A DNA stretch of 64,000 bases from Paenibacillus artemisiicola (GCF_017652985.1 NZ_JAGGDJ010000002.1:248001-312000), one strand, 5' to 3'; counted from the stretch's first letter, positions 50,367 to 61,700 are shown. Notes: a model not told the origin generated them from the letters alone. Program-made: numbers and translations.

Positions 50367-50963
50367 TCAGGTCAAGCTTTCAATGATCAGCGAAGCGCTC
50401 GTGACAGCCGTTCCGCCGCCGATGCTCGCTTGCAAAGTCAATGCACCCATGTTGTCGATCCGGTTGAGCGTGAGCGTGCCGCCGGCGGTTAACTGAGCAA
50501 TGACTTGACCCGTATAGGGTTGGTTGCCCGCGCTCGTTCCGTAGTTGCTGCAAGGAACGAGCGCCGGCGGAGTCGGACCCGCGCCGTCCGGGTCGAAGAA
50601 CAAGCCGAAGGCGGAGTTGCCGGGAGTCGGGAACACTTCCCACGTGATGCGGTAAAATCCGGTCCTCAGGATGTTTACGGTGGAAGGCGCGGTAAACGTA
50701 ACATCCGTGGAGTTAATCACGGCGTTATTGAAGGTAACGGCTCCGCCTTGGGCGCCGGGAGCGGGCGCGGCGGCGATCGTCTGGTCGACCGTGCTGCACA
50801 GGAAGGCGAACATATCCGGAACAGCCGGGCCGGCGGGGCCTTGCGGTCCGGCAGGACCGGCAGGACCTTGCGCGCCTGCGGCGCCGTTTAATCCTGGGGG
50901 CCCTTGAGGCCCTGGAGGGCCTTGCGGCCCGGGAGGTCCCGGAGGACCTGGTAATCTACCCAT
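50367..50963 (-). CDS. Collagen-like exosporium-type surface protein
   Basis: The 198-residue protein has a short N-terminus and 14 uninterrupted Gly-X-Y triplets (residues 6-47, rich in GPP, GPQ and GPA). The C-terminal beta-domain of about 145 residues ([36 protein letters not shown]...) resembles the C1q/TNF-like head of BclA-type filaments. Such proteins form trimeric hair-like filaments on spores. There is no classical signal peptide, as is usual for proteins assembled from the mother cell. AAGGAG lies 14 nt before ATG 50963. A SigK-like promoter at 51051-51080 supports mother-cell expression. Confidence 0.85.
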   Translation of the reverse strand: MGRLPGPPGPPGPQGPPGPQGPPGLNGAAGAQGPAGPAGPQGPAGPAVPDMFAFLCSTVDQTIAAAPAPGAQGGAVTFNNAVINSTDVTFTAPSTVNILRTGFYRITWEVFPTPGNSAFGLFFDPDGAGPTPPALVPCSNYGTSAGNQPYTGQVIAQLTAGGTLTLNRIDNMGALTLQASIGGGTAVTSASLIIESLT

Positions 50964-51050
50964 AGGTAACGTGCACTCTCCTTGTTTTAGGGGATCGGGT
51001 CGGGCTTATCGCCAGGTGAGGCAGCCCGCTGATAACATATTCCAATTTTA

Positions 51051-51080
51051 TCCTTTATGTACCAATATTTGGGTTTGGTA
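51051..51080 (-). promoter_or_regulatory. SigK-like promoter of the collagen-like gene
   Basis: On the minus strand ACC (51079-51077), 17-nt spacer and CATAAAGGA (51059-51051) match the SigK pattern AC ... CATAnnnTA at all but one -10 base. Confidence 0.35.
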
Positions 51081-51174
51081 TTTTTGCATGGCGTTGTATT
51101 GTTGTCCATGCAGGCAAGCGGCGCCTTACATACGTTGATCTTATGAATCTTGCGAATTTTGGACGGAGGAGACC

Positions 51175-52215
51175 ATGACTATCAAAAACGGGTTCGTAGG
51201 AATACTAGTCGCGAATCGAACGCAGCGGAAAAACGCGCTAAGCCAATATCTATCGCACAACGCGGCAAACATGAAACTGATCGCTTTCACTCCGTCTTCG
51301 ATCGATTGGAAAGGCCGGACGATCGTCGGCTTGCATCGCGCGAAAGGAACGTGGTCGCTCGGCCGGTTTCCGTTTCCCCAAGTCGTGTATAACCGCTGTT
51401 ACGGCTCGGATCCGCAGCTGATCGAAAAGCTGGGGGCCGCAATCGGACCGGATCATTGTTTTAACGATGTGAATCAATTGAACAAGCTGGATATTTACAA
51501 TAAGCTGAATCGATGGCTCGCCCCCAATCTGCCGGAGACGGTACCTTATGACGATGCGAACGCGATGAGCATGCTGGAGCGTCATGGAGAGATCTATTTT
51601 AAGCCGCTATTCGGCTGCATGGGCAAAGGGGTGTATCGGGCGGAGAGGAGTCCTTCGGGCGATGTCCGTACGGGCCAGCACTATTTCGTCCCTCAGACCG
51701 TGACGAGCGACCATGCCTCTTTCCGGGAGCACATGAAGCAGTTGGTTCGCTCGACGCCGTACATCGTGCAAAAGGGGATCCCGATTCGTCAAATCGACGG
51801 GCAGGTCTTCGATATTCGCTCGCTTGTGCAGAAGAATGAGCAGGGGCTCTGGTCCGTCACGAATCTCGTGAGCCGGATTGCCTACAAAGGCAGCTTTAAT
51901 ACGAGCATCTTCATAAAATCCTGCTTGTCTCAGGATATCCTTAAGAAGCTGTATCCGCCGAACAAGGTGCAAGCCATCATGACGTCCATTTACGATGTCA
52001 GCTTGCGAACCGCAGAGATCATCGACATGGAGACGGATTACCACCTGGGCGAATTCAGCGTCGACGTCGCCTTGGACCCTGAAGCGCATCCTTGGATTAT
52101 CGAACTGAACGGCAAGCCGCAGAAGGATCTGTACCGGGGCATTCCCAACCGGTCCGCCGTCTATCAGCGCCCGCTCCAATATGCGAGGTACTTATGCGGG
52201 AAGCGCTCATTGTGA
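51175..52215 (+). CDS. YheC/YheD-family spore coat-associated ATP-grasp protein
   Basis: The 346-residue protein matches the YheC/YheD family: NKLDIYNKLNRWLAPNLPETVPY, then the ATP-grasp core EIYFKPLFGCMGKGVYRAER, IVQKGIPIRQIDGQVFDIRSLVQKN and the metal-binding end WIIELNGKPQKDLYRGI. In Bacillus these proteins associate with the endospore coat and form conserved clusters; the ligase substrate is unknown. CGGAGGAGACC gives a clear start at ATG 51175. It is divergent from the collagen-like gene, forming a spore-surface pair. Confidence 0.92.
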   Translation: MTIKNGFVGILVANRTQRKNALSQYLSHNAANMKLIAFTPSSIDWKGRTIVGLHRAKGTWSLGRFPFPQVVYNRCYGSDPQLIEKLGAAIGPDHCFNDVNQLNKLDIYNKLNRWLAPNLPETVPYDDANAMSMLERHGEIYFKPLFGCMGKGVYRAERSPSGDVRTGQHYFVPQTVTSDHASFREHMKQLVRSTPYIVQKGIPIRQIDGQVFDIRSLVQKNEQGLWSVTNLVSRIAYKGSFNTSIFIKSCLSQDILKKLYPPNKVQAIMTSIYDVSLRTAEIIDMETDYHLGEFSVDVALDPEAHPWIIELNGKPQKDLYRGIPNRSAVYQRPLQYARYLCGKRSL

Positions 52216-52469
52216 TGATCAGTATACGGGTGAACGCTTGGACGCGTGACAATCGGCGTACGCTCTTCATTCGGAAGAAGTAACCCTCGCATACGGATAA
52301 CCCTATGAGAATGCGCCGCCCGATAGGAATGGGATCAGGTCGACAAACACGCGAAGGCAGCCGGATTTTGGACCGAAACCGGGATTTCGGAGTGGTTGCG
52401 GGTCGGGGAATATGTCATGATAGGACTAAAACCGCGATCGAAGTCCGGGCAATCGGGAAGGGAACCACG

Positions 52470-54812
52470 ATGAATATCCTTCGCATGTATCGATCGAAGA
52501 AGTATCTGCGGCGCCTTGTTCTCAGCTTCTCCGTCCTGGTGCTGATGCTGCTCGTCGTCTTTTCGGGCACCCTCTATTTCAACGCCGAGAAGATCATTCT
52601 CACCATGCAGCGGGAGGCCAACACGAAGGTCCTCTCCCAGATCAAATTCAACATGACGTATCTGAACGACGTGATCCAGCGGCTCGCGATGTCGCTCTAT
52701 TACGATAACGACATCATCCCGCTGATGACGGCGAGCGAGGACTCCGATATCTTCGACACGCTGACGAAGCGGTCGCGGATCGACAAGTTCGCGGACTATA
52801 CGCCCTTCATCCATTCCATCATGATCTACAACGCGAAGACGGACCGATTCATATGGGGCGGGGATCCTGCCGTGCAGGAGCGGGACGCGCCGATTTACGG
52901 CGCGTTGAGGGCGCTGTTCAAAGGAACCGGGCCGCTGCCCAAGCTGCAAATGATGCCGATGAGCCTAAGCGCCGACCGGAGCCGGGCGGACGTGTTCTCG
53001 ATCTTCAACTACGATGCCTTTGAATATCGGCAAGGCGAGAGCGTATTCGTGCTGAACATCAGGCCGCAATGGCTGTTCGATAATATGAAGGTCATGAATC
53101 AACTGGCTTGGCAGGAGAATGAGAACGTCTTCATCTTGGCGGATGACGGGCGGATCCTGTCATCCGATCCGGTTGCGCCTCCCATGGACGCGGCCTTCAA
53201 AAAGGCGATTTTGACCCATGTCCACCGGCAGCCCGCGGCGGATACGGGCACCTTCAATTATTCGCTCGGCAGCAAGCCGAAGATCGTGAACTACTTGAAC
53301 ACGGGCATCAACGGCTGGACGCTGATCAGCATTCAGTCCTACGAGACGCTGGTCAGCAAGGCCGACTCGTTAAAAACGACGTCGATCGTACTGACGGCGG
53401 TCTTCCTGCTGCTTGCGCTGCTCGCCACGCTCGGCCTCTCCCACCGGCTATACCGGCCGCTCGGCAAGCTGGTGAGCTTCGTCCGGCAAGACTCCGGCGA
53501 CGAACCGGGGCCGAAGCCGCCGGACGGCGACGAGCTGTCCTATATGACCGGCATCTATCAAGAAACGCGAAATCGCTTGCTCCTCGCGAGGAGCGAGCAG
53601 CTGACGTCGCGCCATATCGTGCGTTCCTATTCGATCCGGACGATCATTACGGACAGCGCGGCGCTGCCGCGCAAGGACTTGATCGAGCTCATTCAAGCGC
53701 AGAAGCTGAGGATGGAGGCCGAAGGTCCTTACCTGCTCTGCGTCATGAAGCTCGACGAACCGGACGGCGCTTTCGGCCGCGAGGACGATCCGGACCGCAG
53801 GCTGCTGCGCTTCGCGATCGCCAACATCGCGCAGGAGCTGCTTGCCCGGACCCATGCCATCGAAACCGTCGAATTGAAGCATGACCATATGGCGGCCCTC
53901 ATCAGCCTGCCGGACGCATCGGACGCGGCGCTCGACCGGATCCGGCAGGAAATCGCGGGCATTCAGGCGATCATCGCGACGATGTACCGGGCGACGTTCT
54001 CCGCTGCCCTGAGCGAAGGCATTCCCGAGTACCGGCTGCTGCACGGTCATTATGCCGCGTGCCTGCAGCAGCTCAGGTATACGCTCGCGTTCGGCCGGCA
54101 GGCCGTCATCACGCCGTCCATGATCCGGGCTAACCTGAGCGGCGCGGAGGCCGCGCTGCCCCCGGAGCTGGAGAAGAAGCTGATCGAGAGCATGAAGTCG
54201 AACCAGGACGATAGCTTCGAGAAGACGCTGGATACCATCTTCGCCTTCATCGCATCGCTGAATTACGAGTATATGGTCTATATGGTCCTGCATGTCTTGA
54301 TCGTGATGAGGCAGGCGATCAAAGAGATCAAGGCGTCTCGCATCGTCTCGCTGCCCGGCGAGCGGGGCGATATCAACCGGAAAATCCTGGACTGCGCGAC
54401 GCTCGCGGACATGAAACGTATTCTGCTCGACGTATACCGGGGAATGAACGAGAGCAAGCGGAGCCCGGAGGAGGAGCGCAGCGAAATTCTCGTCGACGCG
54501 ATCAAGGACATCATCGGGCAAAACCATGCGGATGCGAATCTCGGCCTGCAAATGATCGCGGACATGATGAAGCTGTCCCCCGATTATATCGGCCGGCTGT
54601 TCAAGAAGCAGCTGGGGCTGTCCGTCGCCGAATACATCAATGACGCCAGACTCCGCCAAGCCGTGCATTATTTGGAGCATGGCGATTATACGATCAACGA
54701 TCTCATCGAACGCATCGGGTTCGGCACCCGCAGCAACTTCTTCCGCCTGTTCAAGAACAAATACGGCACGACACCGAAGGAGTACCGGATCAAACGGAAT
54801 CTGTTGGAGTGA
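52470..54812 (+). CDS. Membrane sensor with AraC DNA-binding domain, cluster II regulator
   Basis: The 780-residue protein has TM1 at about residues 15-38, an extracytoplasmic sensor (about 39-300) and TM2 at about 304-324. A cytoplasmic linker follows (SHRLYRPLGKLVSFVRQ), and the AraC domain lies at about 675-780 (LQMIADMMKLSPDYIGRLFKKQLGLSVAEYI; TINDLIERIGFGTRSNFFRLFKNKYGTTPKEYR). The architecture equals that of the 19522 product, though sensor sequences differ, so ligands probably differ. AAGGGA precedes ATG 52470. The longer frame from 52305 lacks support. It likely activates the transporter and enzyme genes that follow the terminator at 54835. Confidence 0.92.
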   Translation: MNILRMYRSKKYLRRLVLSFSVLVLMLLVVFSGTLYFNAEKIILTMQREANTKVLSQIKFNMTYLNDVIQRLAMSLYYDNDIIPLMTASEDSDIFDTLTKRSRIDKFADYTPFIHSIMIYNAKTDRFIWGGDPAVQERDAPIYGALRALFKGTGPLPKLQMMPMSLSADRSRADVFSIFNYDAFEYRQGESVFVLNIRPQWLFDNMKVMNQLAWQENENVFILADDGRILSSDPVAPPMDAAFKKAILTHVHRQPAADTGTFNYSLGSKPKIVNYLNTGINGWTLISIQSYETLVSKADSLKTTSIVLTAVFLLLALLATLGLSHRLYRPLGKLVSFVRQDSGDEPGPKPPDGDELSYMTGIYQETRNRLLLARSEQLTSRHIVRSYSIRTIITDSAALPRKDLIELIQAQKLRMEAEGPYLLCVMKLDEPDGAFGREDDPDRRLLRFAIANIAQELLARTHAIETVELKHDHMAALISLPDASDAALDRIRQEIAGIQAIIATMYRATFSAALSEGIPEYRLLHGHYAACLQQLRYTLAFGRQAVITPSMIRANLSGAEAALPPELEKKLIESMKSNQDDSFEKTLDTIFAFIASLNYEYMVYMVLHVLIVMRQAIKEIKASRIVSLPGERGDINRKILDCATLADMKRILLDVYRGMNESKRSPEEERSEILVDAIKDIIGQNHADANLGLQMIADMMKLSPDYIGRLFKKQLGLSVAEYINDARLRQAVHYLEHGDYTINDLIERIGFGTRSNFFRLFKNKYGTTPKEYRIKRNLLE

Positions 54813-54834
54813 ACGCGAACCTATGCATAAGCCT

Positions 54835-54863
54835 AAGCCGTCCTCGGGGACGGCTTTTTTTTT
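54835..54863 (+). terminator. Rho-independent terminator
   Basis: AAGCCGTCC, TCGG loop, GGACGGCTT, nine T. It separates the cluster II regulator from the transporter operon. Confidence 0.93.
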
Positions 54864-55051
54864 GCGCTCGGCCGCGCATTGCCGGCGCTCCCAGCGCAGG
54901 TTTGCCCATGGCCCGCCCAGTCAGGACGTTTTCGGCGAAAAGGGACGGTCATCTTGGAGCGAAACCGGGATTTTGGACTTCTCTCCGGTTCGCATTTTCG
55001 CCAGAATGGGGCTATGAAACGAGCAAGCAGACGGAAAGGAGAAGAACGCGC

Positions 55052-56014
55052 ATGATCACCGAAGAAGCGGAGCTTCAGCATCCGCCGGCGCAAAAGATTG
55101 TCGTTCGCGAGAAGCGCAAGGGGAGGTTCAAGCACGGCGAGCTGTTCAGCTTATCCGTGCCGGGCTTGATCTATCTCTTCGTCTTCTCGTACGTGCCCAT
55201 GTTCGGCATCCTGATCGCCTTCAAGAATTACCGTTACGACAAGGGCATCCTGGGCAGCGAATGGGTCGGCTTCAAAAATTTCGAGTTTCTGTTCGCCTCC
55301 GAGAACGCTTGGCGCATCACGCGCAACACCGTCCTCTATTCCTTGACGTACATCGTCGTCGGCATGCTGATCGCCGTGACGCTCGCCATCCTGCTGACCC
55401 ACGTGGGGAAGAATTGGGTCAAGCTGCATCAGACGGTGCTCTTCCTGCCGTATTTCGTGTCGTGGGTCGTGGTCGGGTACATCGCGCTGGCGTTCCTCGA
55501 CAATACGTCGGGCTATCTGAACCAGCTGCTCGGTTATGTCGGACTCGCGCCGCATAAGTGGTACTTCGAATCGGGTCCGTGGCCGTACATCCTGGTCATC
55601 GCGCACGAGTGGAAGAGCATCGGCTTCGCGACGCTGATCTATTTTGCCGGGCTGCTCGGCATCAATCAGGATTATTACGAAGCGGCCCGCATCGACGGGG
55701 CCTCGAAGCTTCAGATGGTGCGGAAAATCACGCTGCCGCTGCTGCTGCCGCTGATGACCATCATGCTGATTCTCGCGATCGGCAACATGTTCAGGGGCGA
55801 CTTCGGCCTGCATTATTTCGTCCCGAACGATTCGTCCTTCGCGCTGCCGGCCACGGACATCATCGATACGTACGTGTTCCGGTCCCTGCGCATGCTCGGC
55901 GACATCGGCATGTCCTCGGCGGCGGGCGTCTATCAATCCGTCGTCGGGTTCGTCCTCGTGCTCGCCGCCAATTACGCCGTTCGCAAAATCAATCACGAGA
56001 ACGCATTGTTCTAG
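55052..56014 (+). CDS. ABC sugar permease, LplB type, cluster II
   Basis: The 320-residue CUT1 permease has six membrane helices, the LplB opening LFSLSVPGLIYLFVFSYVPMFGILIAFKNYRYDKGILGSEWVGFKNFEFLF and the EAA loop DYYEAARIDGASKLQMVRKITLP. ATG 55052 follows AAAGGAG; the long frame starting at 54809 crosses the terminator and is rejected. The stop codon lies inside the ribosome site of the next gene. Related Bacillus transporters (YteP/YtcP) import pectin-derived oligosaccharides. Confidence 0.95.
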   Translation: MITEEAELQHPPAQKIVVREKRKGRFKHGELFSLSVPGLIYLFVFSYVPMFGILIAFKNYRYDKGILGSEWVGFKNFEFLFASENAWRITRNTVLYSLTYIVVGMLIAVTLAILLTHVGKNWVKLHQTVLFLPYFVSWVVVGYIALAFLDNTSGYLNQLLGYVGLAPHKWYFESGPWPYILVIAHEWKSIGFATLIYFAGLLGINQDYYEAARIDGASKLQMVRKITLPLLLPLMTIMLILAIGNMFRGDFGLHYFVPNDSSFALPATDIIDTYVFRSLRMLGDIGMSSAAGVYQSVVGFVLVLAANYAVRKINHENALF

Positions 56015-56025
56015 GAGGTGCCCGC

Positions 56026-56907
56026 TTGGGTTACAGCAAGAAGACGGCCGCCGTCATCAACCTGTTTTTTATCGGATTAAGCCTGCTCATGGTCATCCCG
56101 TTCGCGCTTGTCCTCTCGGTTTCGTTCACGGGCGAGGCTTCCCTTGCCCGGAACGGCTATCGGTTCATACCGGATACGTTCGTGCTGACCGCCTATCGGT
56201 ACATCTTCAAGGTGCCGGATGTCATTATCCGCTCGTACGGGGTGACGGCGCTCGTGACGGCGATCGGCACGGCCGCCGGATTGCTGATGACGGCGATGAT
56301 GGCGTATACGATCTCCCGGCCGGATTACAAGTACAAGAACGTCACGAGCTTCTACGTGTTCTTCACGATGCTGTTCAGCGGGGGCCTCGTCCCGTTCTAT
56401 ATGCTGATGACGCAGTACCTGCACGCCAAGGACACGCTGTGGGCGATGATTCTGCCGGGGCTGCTCAGCGCGTGGAACGTCATGATTCTAAGAGGCTTCT
56501 TCGCGAAAATCCCGATGGAAATCATCGAATCGGCCAAGATGGACGGCGCCCGGGAATGGCGGATCTTCTTCGCCGTCATCATCCCGCTGTCCACCCCGGC
56601 GCTCGCGACGATCGGCCTGCTGATCGCGTTCGGGTATTGGAACGAATGGTTCAACGCGCTGTTGTTCATCGACAATCCGAGTCTGGTGCCGCTGCAATTG
56701 CTGCTCGTCCGCATGCTGAACAGCATGGAGGTGCTCACGCAGAACCTGGCGTTGCTCGGCTTCCCGGATCTCGACGTCAGCCAGTTCCCGACGATGTCCG
56801 CGCGCATGGTGATGGTGGTGCTGGCCGCCGGGCCGATGATGCTCGTCTTTCCGTTCTTCCAGCGCTACTTCGTGCAGGGGTTGACCGTCGGCTCGCTCAA
56901 GGGCTGA
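56026..56907 (+). CDS. ABC sugar permease, LplC type, cluster II
   Basis: The 293-residue second CUT1 permease carries the EAA loop EIIESAKMDGAREWRIFFAVIIPLS and the family C-terminus RYFVQGLTVGSLKG. The only start with a ribosome site is TTG 56026, 7 nt after AGGAGG (56013-56018), which itself overlaps the stop of the first permease. A TTG start may lower its translation. An unlinked ATPase is needed, as for cluster I. Confidence 0.94.
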   Translation: MGYSKKTAAVINLFFIGLSLLMVIPFALVLSVSFTGEASLARNGYRFIPDTFVLTAYRYIFKVPDVIIRSYGVTALVTAIGTAAGLLMTAMMAYTISRPDYKYKNVTSFYVFFTMLFSGGLVPFYMLMTQYLHAKDTLWAMILPGLLSAWNVMILRGFFAKIPMEIIESAKMDGAREWRIFFAVIIPLSTPALATIGLLIAFGYWNEWFNALLFIDNPSLVPLQLLLVRMLNSMEVLTQNLALLGFPDLDVSQFPTMSARMVMVVLAAGPMMLVFPFFQRYFVQGLTVGSLKG

Positions 56908-57070
56908 CGGCGGGGCTCGGCAAGGCCGCATACCGGCAAACCGCCATTCGGGTGGGGCTAATAACGGAGAGGGCGAGCCAAGCGGAAGGAGGGAAGGAAC
57001 GCCCGGGCGATTGTTCTCCATGTTATTATTTTCATACAAGCACTGCTTATTTAAGGGAGGTTTCATACAG

Positions 57071-58657
57071 ATGAGGCAATTGAAGAAGAAGGCCGTCCAT
57101 CTCTCGTTGTTCGCGGTCGTACTGATGATGGCGATCACGGGCTGCAGCGGCAAATCAAACGACGGGGCGGCCGCCAACGCGCCCGCGGACGACGGCAAGA
57201 CCAACAACGCGCCCGCGGACAACGGTACGCCCGCGAACGCGAACGCCACGGCCACGGACGCAAACGCGGAAGACGAAGCGCTTCCGCCGGTCGAGCTGAC
57301 CTGGTATTACGGGGTAAGCGCGCAGCAGCCGGGCCAGCAGGACGTCGAGGACGCGGTCAATCAATACTTGAAGGACAACACCAAGCTGAACGCCACGGTA
57401 CGGCTGAAGCCGGTCGATTTCGGCAGCTACGATCAGAAGATGAACGTCACCATCGCGTCCAACGAGAAGATGGACATCGTATGGACGACGGGGGCTTGGC
57501 TGCTCAAGTATAACGAGAACGTCAAGAAAGGCGCTTTTCTGGCAATCGACGACCTGCTGCCGACGTACGCGCCGCAGACGCTCGCCAGCCTCATGCCGGC
57601 GGCCTTCTGGGACGACGTGAAAGCGGATACGGACGGTAAAATCTATGCGGTGCCGAGCTATCAGGTCGCGGCCACGTCCTTCGGCTTCGTCTTCCAGAAG
57701 CGATTCGTCGACAAGTACAAGTTCGATATCGGCAGCGTGAAGACGGAAGCCGACCTCGCGCCGTTCCTGGAGACGCTCAAGAAGAACGAGCCGGACGTCG
57801 TGCCGTTCGCCTTCCAAGCCGGCAACAACGGCCCGATCGACGGGAACCTGCTGGATTACGGCCCGGTCACGTACTACAAGAACGATCCGTACAAGAGCGT
57901 GGACAAACGCGAGACGCCGGAGTACAAAGCCTACTTGGATCTCATGCACGACTGGTATCAGAAGGGCTATATCTATCCGGACCTCGCCACGGTCAAGGAC
58001 TTCAACCAATTGATGGCGAAGGGCAACATCGCCGTCATGACGGACGTGACCTTCAAGCCGGGCGGAGAAGCGGGCTATCCGGCCAAGAACGGCGGCAACG
58101 AAGTCGTCCGGAAGGCCATTACCGATCCGCTCTTCACCGGGGTCACGACGTCGATGAACGCCATCAGCAAAGCATCGAAAAATCCGGAGCGGGCGCTGAT
58201 GCTGCTCGAGCTCGTCAACAACGACAAGAAGCTGTACGATCTGCTCTGCTACGGCATCGAAGGCAAGCATTACACCGCGGCGAACGGCGTCTATACGCCC
58301 GTCGAGAATTCGGCGTACGCGCCGAACGTGGATTGGGTGTTCGGCAACCAGTTCAACGGACTGCTGCGTCCGGGCCAGCCGGCCGACGTCTTCGAGCAGA
58401 CGAAGCGGTTGAACGAACAGGCCGCGATTCATCCGATCAACGGCTTCAAGTTCGACGACTCGAGCTTGAAGACGGAGGTTGCCGCCGTCGCCGCCGTGCA
58501 GGCGGAATACGCGGTTCCGCTGGAGACGGGAACGGCCGATCCGAACGAGGTGCTTCCGAAGTATCTGGATGCGCTGAAAAAAGCGGGCAGCGACAAGATT
58601 CAAGCCGAGATGAACAAGCAGCTCGCGGCTTGGGCCGCGAAGAACGGCAAGTCATGA
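57071..58657 (+). CDS. Extracellular solute-binding lipoprotein, cluster II
   Basis: The 528-residue LplA/YtcQ-type binding protein has a lipoprotein signal (LMMAITGC). A low-complexity linker rich in Asn/Ala/Asp carries the repeated words NAPADDGK and NAPADNG. The binding fold follows (VELTWYYGVSAQQPGQQDVEDAVNQYL; MNVTIASNEKMDIVWTTGAW). AAGGGAGG lies 10 nt before ATG 57071. It follows the permeases by 163 bp and precedes the beta-helix gene. The family size and linker resemble the 22020 product, but the sequences are clearly distinct, so the ligand probably differs. Confidence 0.93.
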   Translation: MRQLKKKAVHLSLFAVVLMMAITGCSGKSNDGAAANAPADDGKTNNAPADNGTPANANATATDANAEDEALPPVELTWYYGVSAQQPGQQDVEDAVNQYLKDNTKLNATVRLKPVDFGSYDQKMNVTIASNEKMDIVWTTGAWLLKYNENVKKGAFLAIDDLLPTYAPQTLASLMPAAFWDDVKADTDGKIYAVPSYQVAATSFGFVFQKRFVDKYKFDIGSVKTEADLAPFLETLKKNEPDVVPFAFQAGNNGPIDGNLLDYGPVTYYKNDPYKSVDKRETPEYKAYLDLMHDWYQKGYIYPDLATVKDFNQLMAKGNIAVMTDVTFKPGGEAGYPAKNGGNEVVRKAITDPLFTGVTTSMNAISKASKNPERALMLLELVNNDKKLYDLLCYGIEGKHYTAANGVYTPVENSAYAPNVDWVFGNQFNGLLRPGQPADVFEQTKRLNEQAAIHPINGFKFDDSSLKTEVAAVAAVQAEYAVPLETGTADPNEVLPKYLDALKKAGSDKIQAEMNKQLAAWAAKNGKS

Positions 58658-58793
58658 CGGTCAATTAGCAGAAGGACGGACATTCGTTTGCTTGCAGGAG
58701 TCCCGCATCCCGAACGAATGTCCGTTGCTAGCTTGATGTACGTCGCGCAGGGCCGAACAGGGATGACGCGAAACCAAAAAAGGAGGAAGCGTG

Positions 58794-61700
58794 ATGAAGG
58801 CAACAGGTTTAGGAAGCGGCTTAGCAACAAGAAGAAAGCGCTTACCGAAATTCGAATTGCCGAGAATCGGATTTATGTTCATGCTGGCGGGCGCAATCCT
58901 GCTATCGGGTTTTGTAGTTGCGAGCGAAGACGCCGAGGCGTCTCCGACCGTTTATTACGTCGCGAAGAACGGGAACGACGCTTGGAACGGAACTGCCGCG
59001 GACTTCGTATCCGGCTCGACCGGACCCTTCCTGACGATTCAGAAATGCGCCAGCATCGCGGCTCCCGGAGATACGTGCGCCGTTCGCGAAGGGGTTTACC
59101 GGGAAACGGTCAAGCCGGCCGCCTCCGGCACGGCCGCGGCGCCGATCGCGTTCCAGCCGTACCAGAACGAAAGCGTGACCGTGGACGGCACGGATATCGT
59201 GACGTCCGGATGGACGCTGAAGAGCGGAAGCAGCGACATCTATCAGACGAACATCGCCCTGAACCCGTCGCTGTTCGCCAATCAATTGTTCGTGGACGGC
59301 AGCATGATGACGCAGGCCCGCTGGCCCAATACGAGCGGTCAGCTGATGTATCCGACGCTCGCGGTCGCCGAGGCGAACACGGCGACGACGGGCACCGCGA
59401 CCGAGACGGTGTACGATTCGCATTTGCCGAACCTGGATTTGACGGGCACGAAGGTGTGGATCTTGGGGGGCGCTCAATTCACGGCGCATTCCGGCACGAT
59501 CTCGGCGAGCTCGCCCGGCTCCTTTACGTTCAATCAGCCGATGGCCGGCTGCGCGAGTCTGTGCTCGAAGCCCGGCAGCCGGTATTTTCTCTTCGGTTCG
59601 CTGTCCTTCCTGGACGCGCCCTCCGAATTTCACTATGATGGCGGCTCGCAGACGCTCTACCTGCGGACGACCGACAATACCGATCCGTCCGCGCATGCGG
59701 TGCAAGTCAAGCAGCGCCAATACGGGTTCGATCTTGCGGGCCGTTCCTTCGTGCAAATCAAAGGCTTCCGCTTGTTCGCGACGACGATATTCACGGACAG
59801 CGCAAGCCGGAACAACGTGATCGACGGCATCAACGCGCAGTATCCTTCGCATTATATCGAGATTCCCGACGATCCGAGGGAACGGTCCTTACGCGTCGCA
59901 TAACTACGATACGGGCATCATCATGGACGGGCTGACGAACACGCTCAAGAACAGCACGATCGCGTACAGCGCGGGCAATGGCGTCGCGCAGATCGGCCGG
60001 TTCAACGTGCTTACGAACAATCTGATTCACGACGTCGATTACGCCGGCACCTACAATGCGCCGATCCGGTTCCTGGGGGCCGGCGTCGACGTGACGGCGA
60101 CGTACAACACGATCTATAATACCGGCCGCGACGGGATGATCGGCGGAGGTCTGCGCAATAAGGTCGCGTACAACAACATCTACAATTACGGCTTGATCGC
60201 CAACGATCTGGGCGGCTTCTACACGTGCTGCGGCTCCACGCTCGGAACCGGGTCCAGCATCGACCACAACTGGGTGCACGACGACAAGTCCGGGGGCGGC
60301 GTAGGCATCTATATCGATAACGGGGCCTCGCAATTCCTGATCCATCATAACGTGTCGTGGAACAACAACGGCGCGGGCATGATCTTGAACGGCCTGACAA
60401 CCGGCAAAAGCCAAGGCAACAAAGTGTACAACAACACGCTCGGAGGCGGCCAGACGAAAAGCCTCGCATCCGCGGGCGTCGTCAACTCGGCGGACACCGT
60501 CGTGCAGAACAATATATTCCGCGGGCCGACGGACCCGATGCCGGGCGGATCGGTGTTCGTCAACAATCTGTTGCCCGCGGCGAATCCGTTGTTCGTCGAC
60601 GAGACCGCGTCGAATTTCCACTTGCAGACCGGGTCGCCCGCCATTAACGCGGGGGCGGTCGTCCCGGGGATCACGGACGGCTACAGCGGCGCGGCGCCGG
60701 ATCAAGGGGCTTACGAATTCGGGCAATACGATTGGGTCCCGGGATGCAACTTCAACGGGTACGGAAGCTCGTGCAGCCCGACGAACAAGGTGTCGAATCC
60801 CGGCTTCGAGCAAGGCATGACCGGGTGGCACGCGGCCGGAGGCTCGATTACGGCCGCTGCGGATGCTCACAGCGGCACGGCTTCGCTGAAGGTCTACAAC
60901 CGGACCGGCGCATCCAACAGCGCGAGACAAAACCTGCCGATCGAAAACGGCAAAACGTACACGTTCTCCGCCTTCACGAAATTGGGTTCCGGCACCGATT
61001 CGGCCTACTTGGTGCTGGAAGTCGTCAGCGGCGGCCAAACGTCCTGGATCCAGCTGGCGTCGAACCCGATCAATGCGACGGCATGGACGCAATTGACCCG
61101 CACCTATACGTTCAATCTGGCAGCGCCGATTACCGCCGCCAACCTCTATGTCCAGACCGGCACCTCGCTCGCGGACTTGTACGTGGACGACATGTTCGCG
61201 GACGAATTCAAGACGAGATTGACCCCTCCCGGCCTGTACGTCGACAAAACGAAGCTGAACGACGCGATAGCGACGGCGCAGACGCTGTATGACGGCGCGG
61301 CGGAAGGCAGCGAGCCCGGCCAGTATCCCGCCGGCTCCAAGGCGGAATTGCTGTCCGATATTCAGGATGCGCAGGCGGTCGCAGCCGATTCGAACGCATC
61401 GGAGGATGCGGTCGACGGCGCGGTACGCACCATGAATGCCGCGATCATCGCTTTCCGCTCGTCCCATAATTTGGACCCGACCGCGATCGTCGACGTGAAC
61501 GGCATGCTGGCCGACCAAGCGGGCTGGGATGCCGACCCGGGCAGCTTGAATTTCTCGGACGACGGTGTCGCGTTTACGCCGCAGTCGGCCCGGACGGTAT
61601 TCGGCTATACGGGAGCCAAGATCAAGCATAACGAGATCGTGCAGTTCAAAGCGAAGCTCGATACGTCGAACGGCCTGCAGGGGTTCGGCATACGCGCGGC

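Noticed and set aside
54809-55051. Upstream extension of the cluster II first permease
   Set aside because: It crosses a nine-T terminator, and the ribosome site AAAGGAG at 55035 fits ATG 55052.
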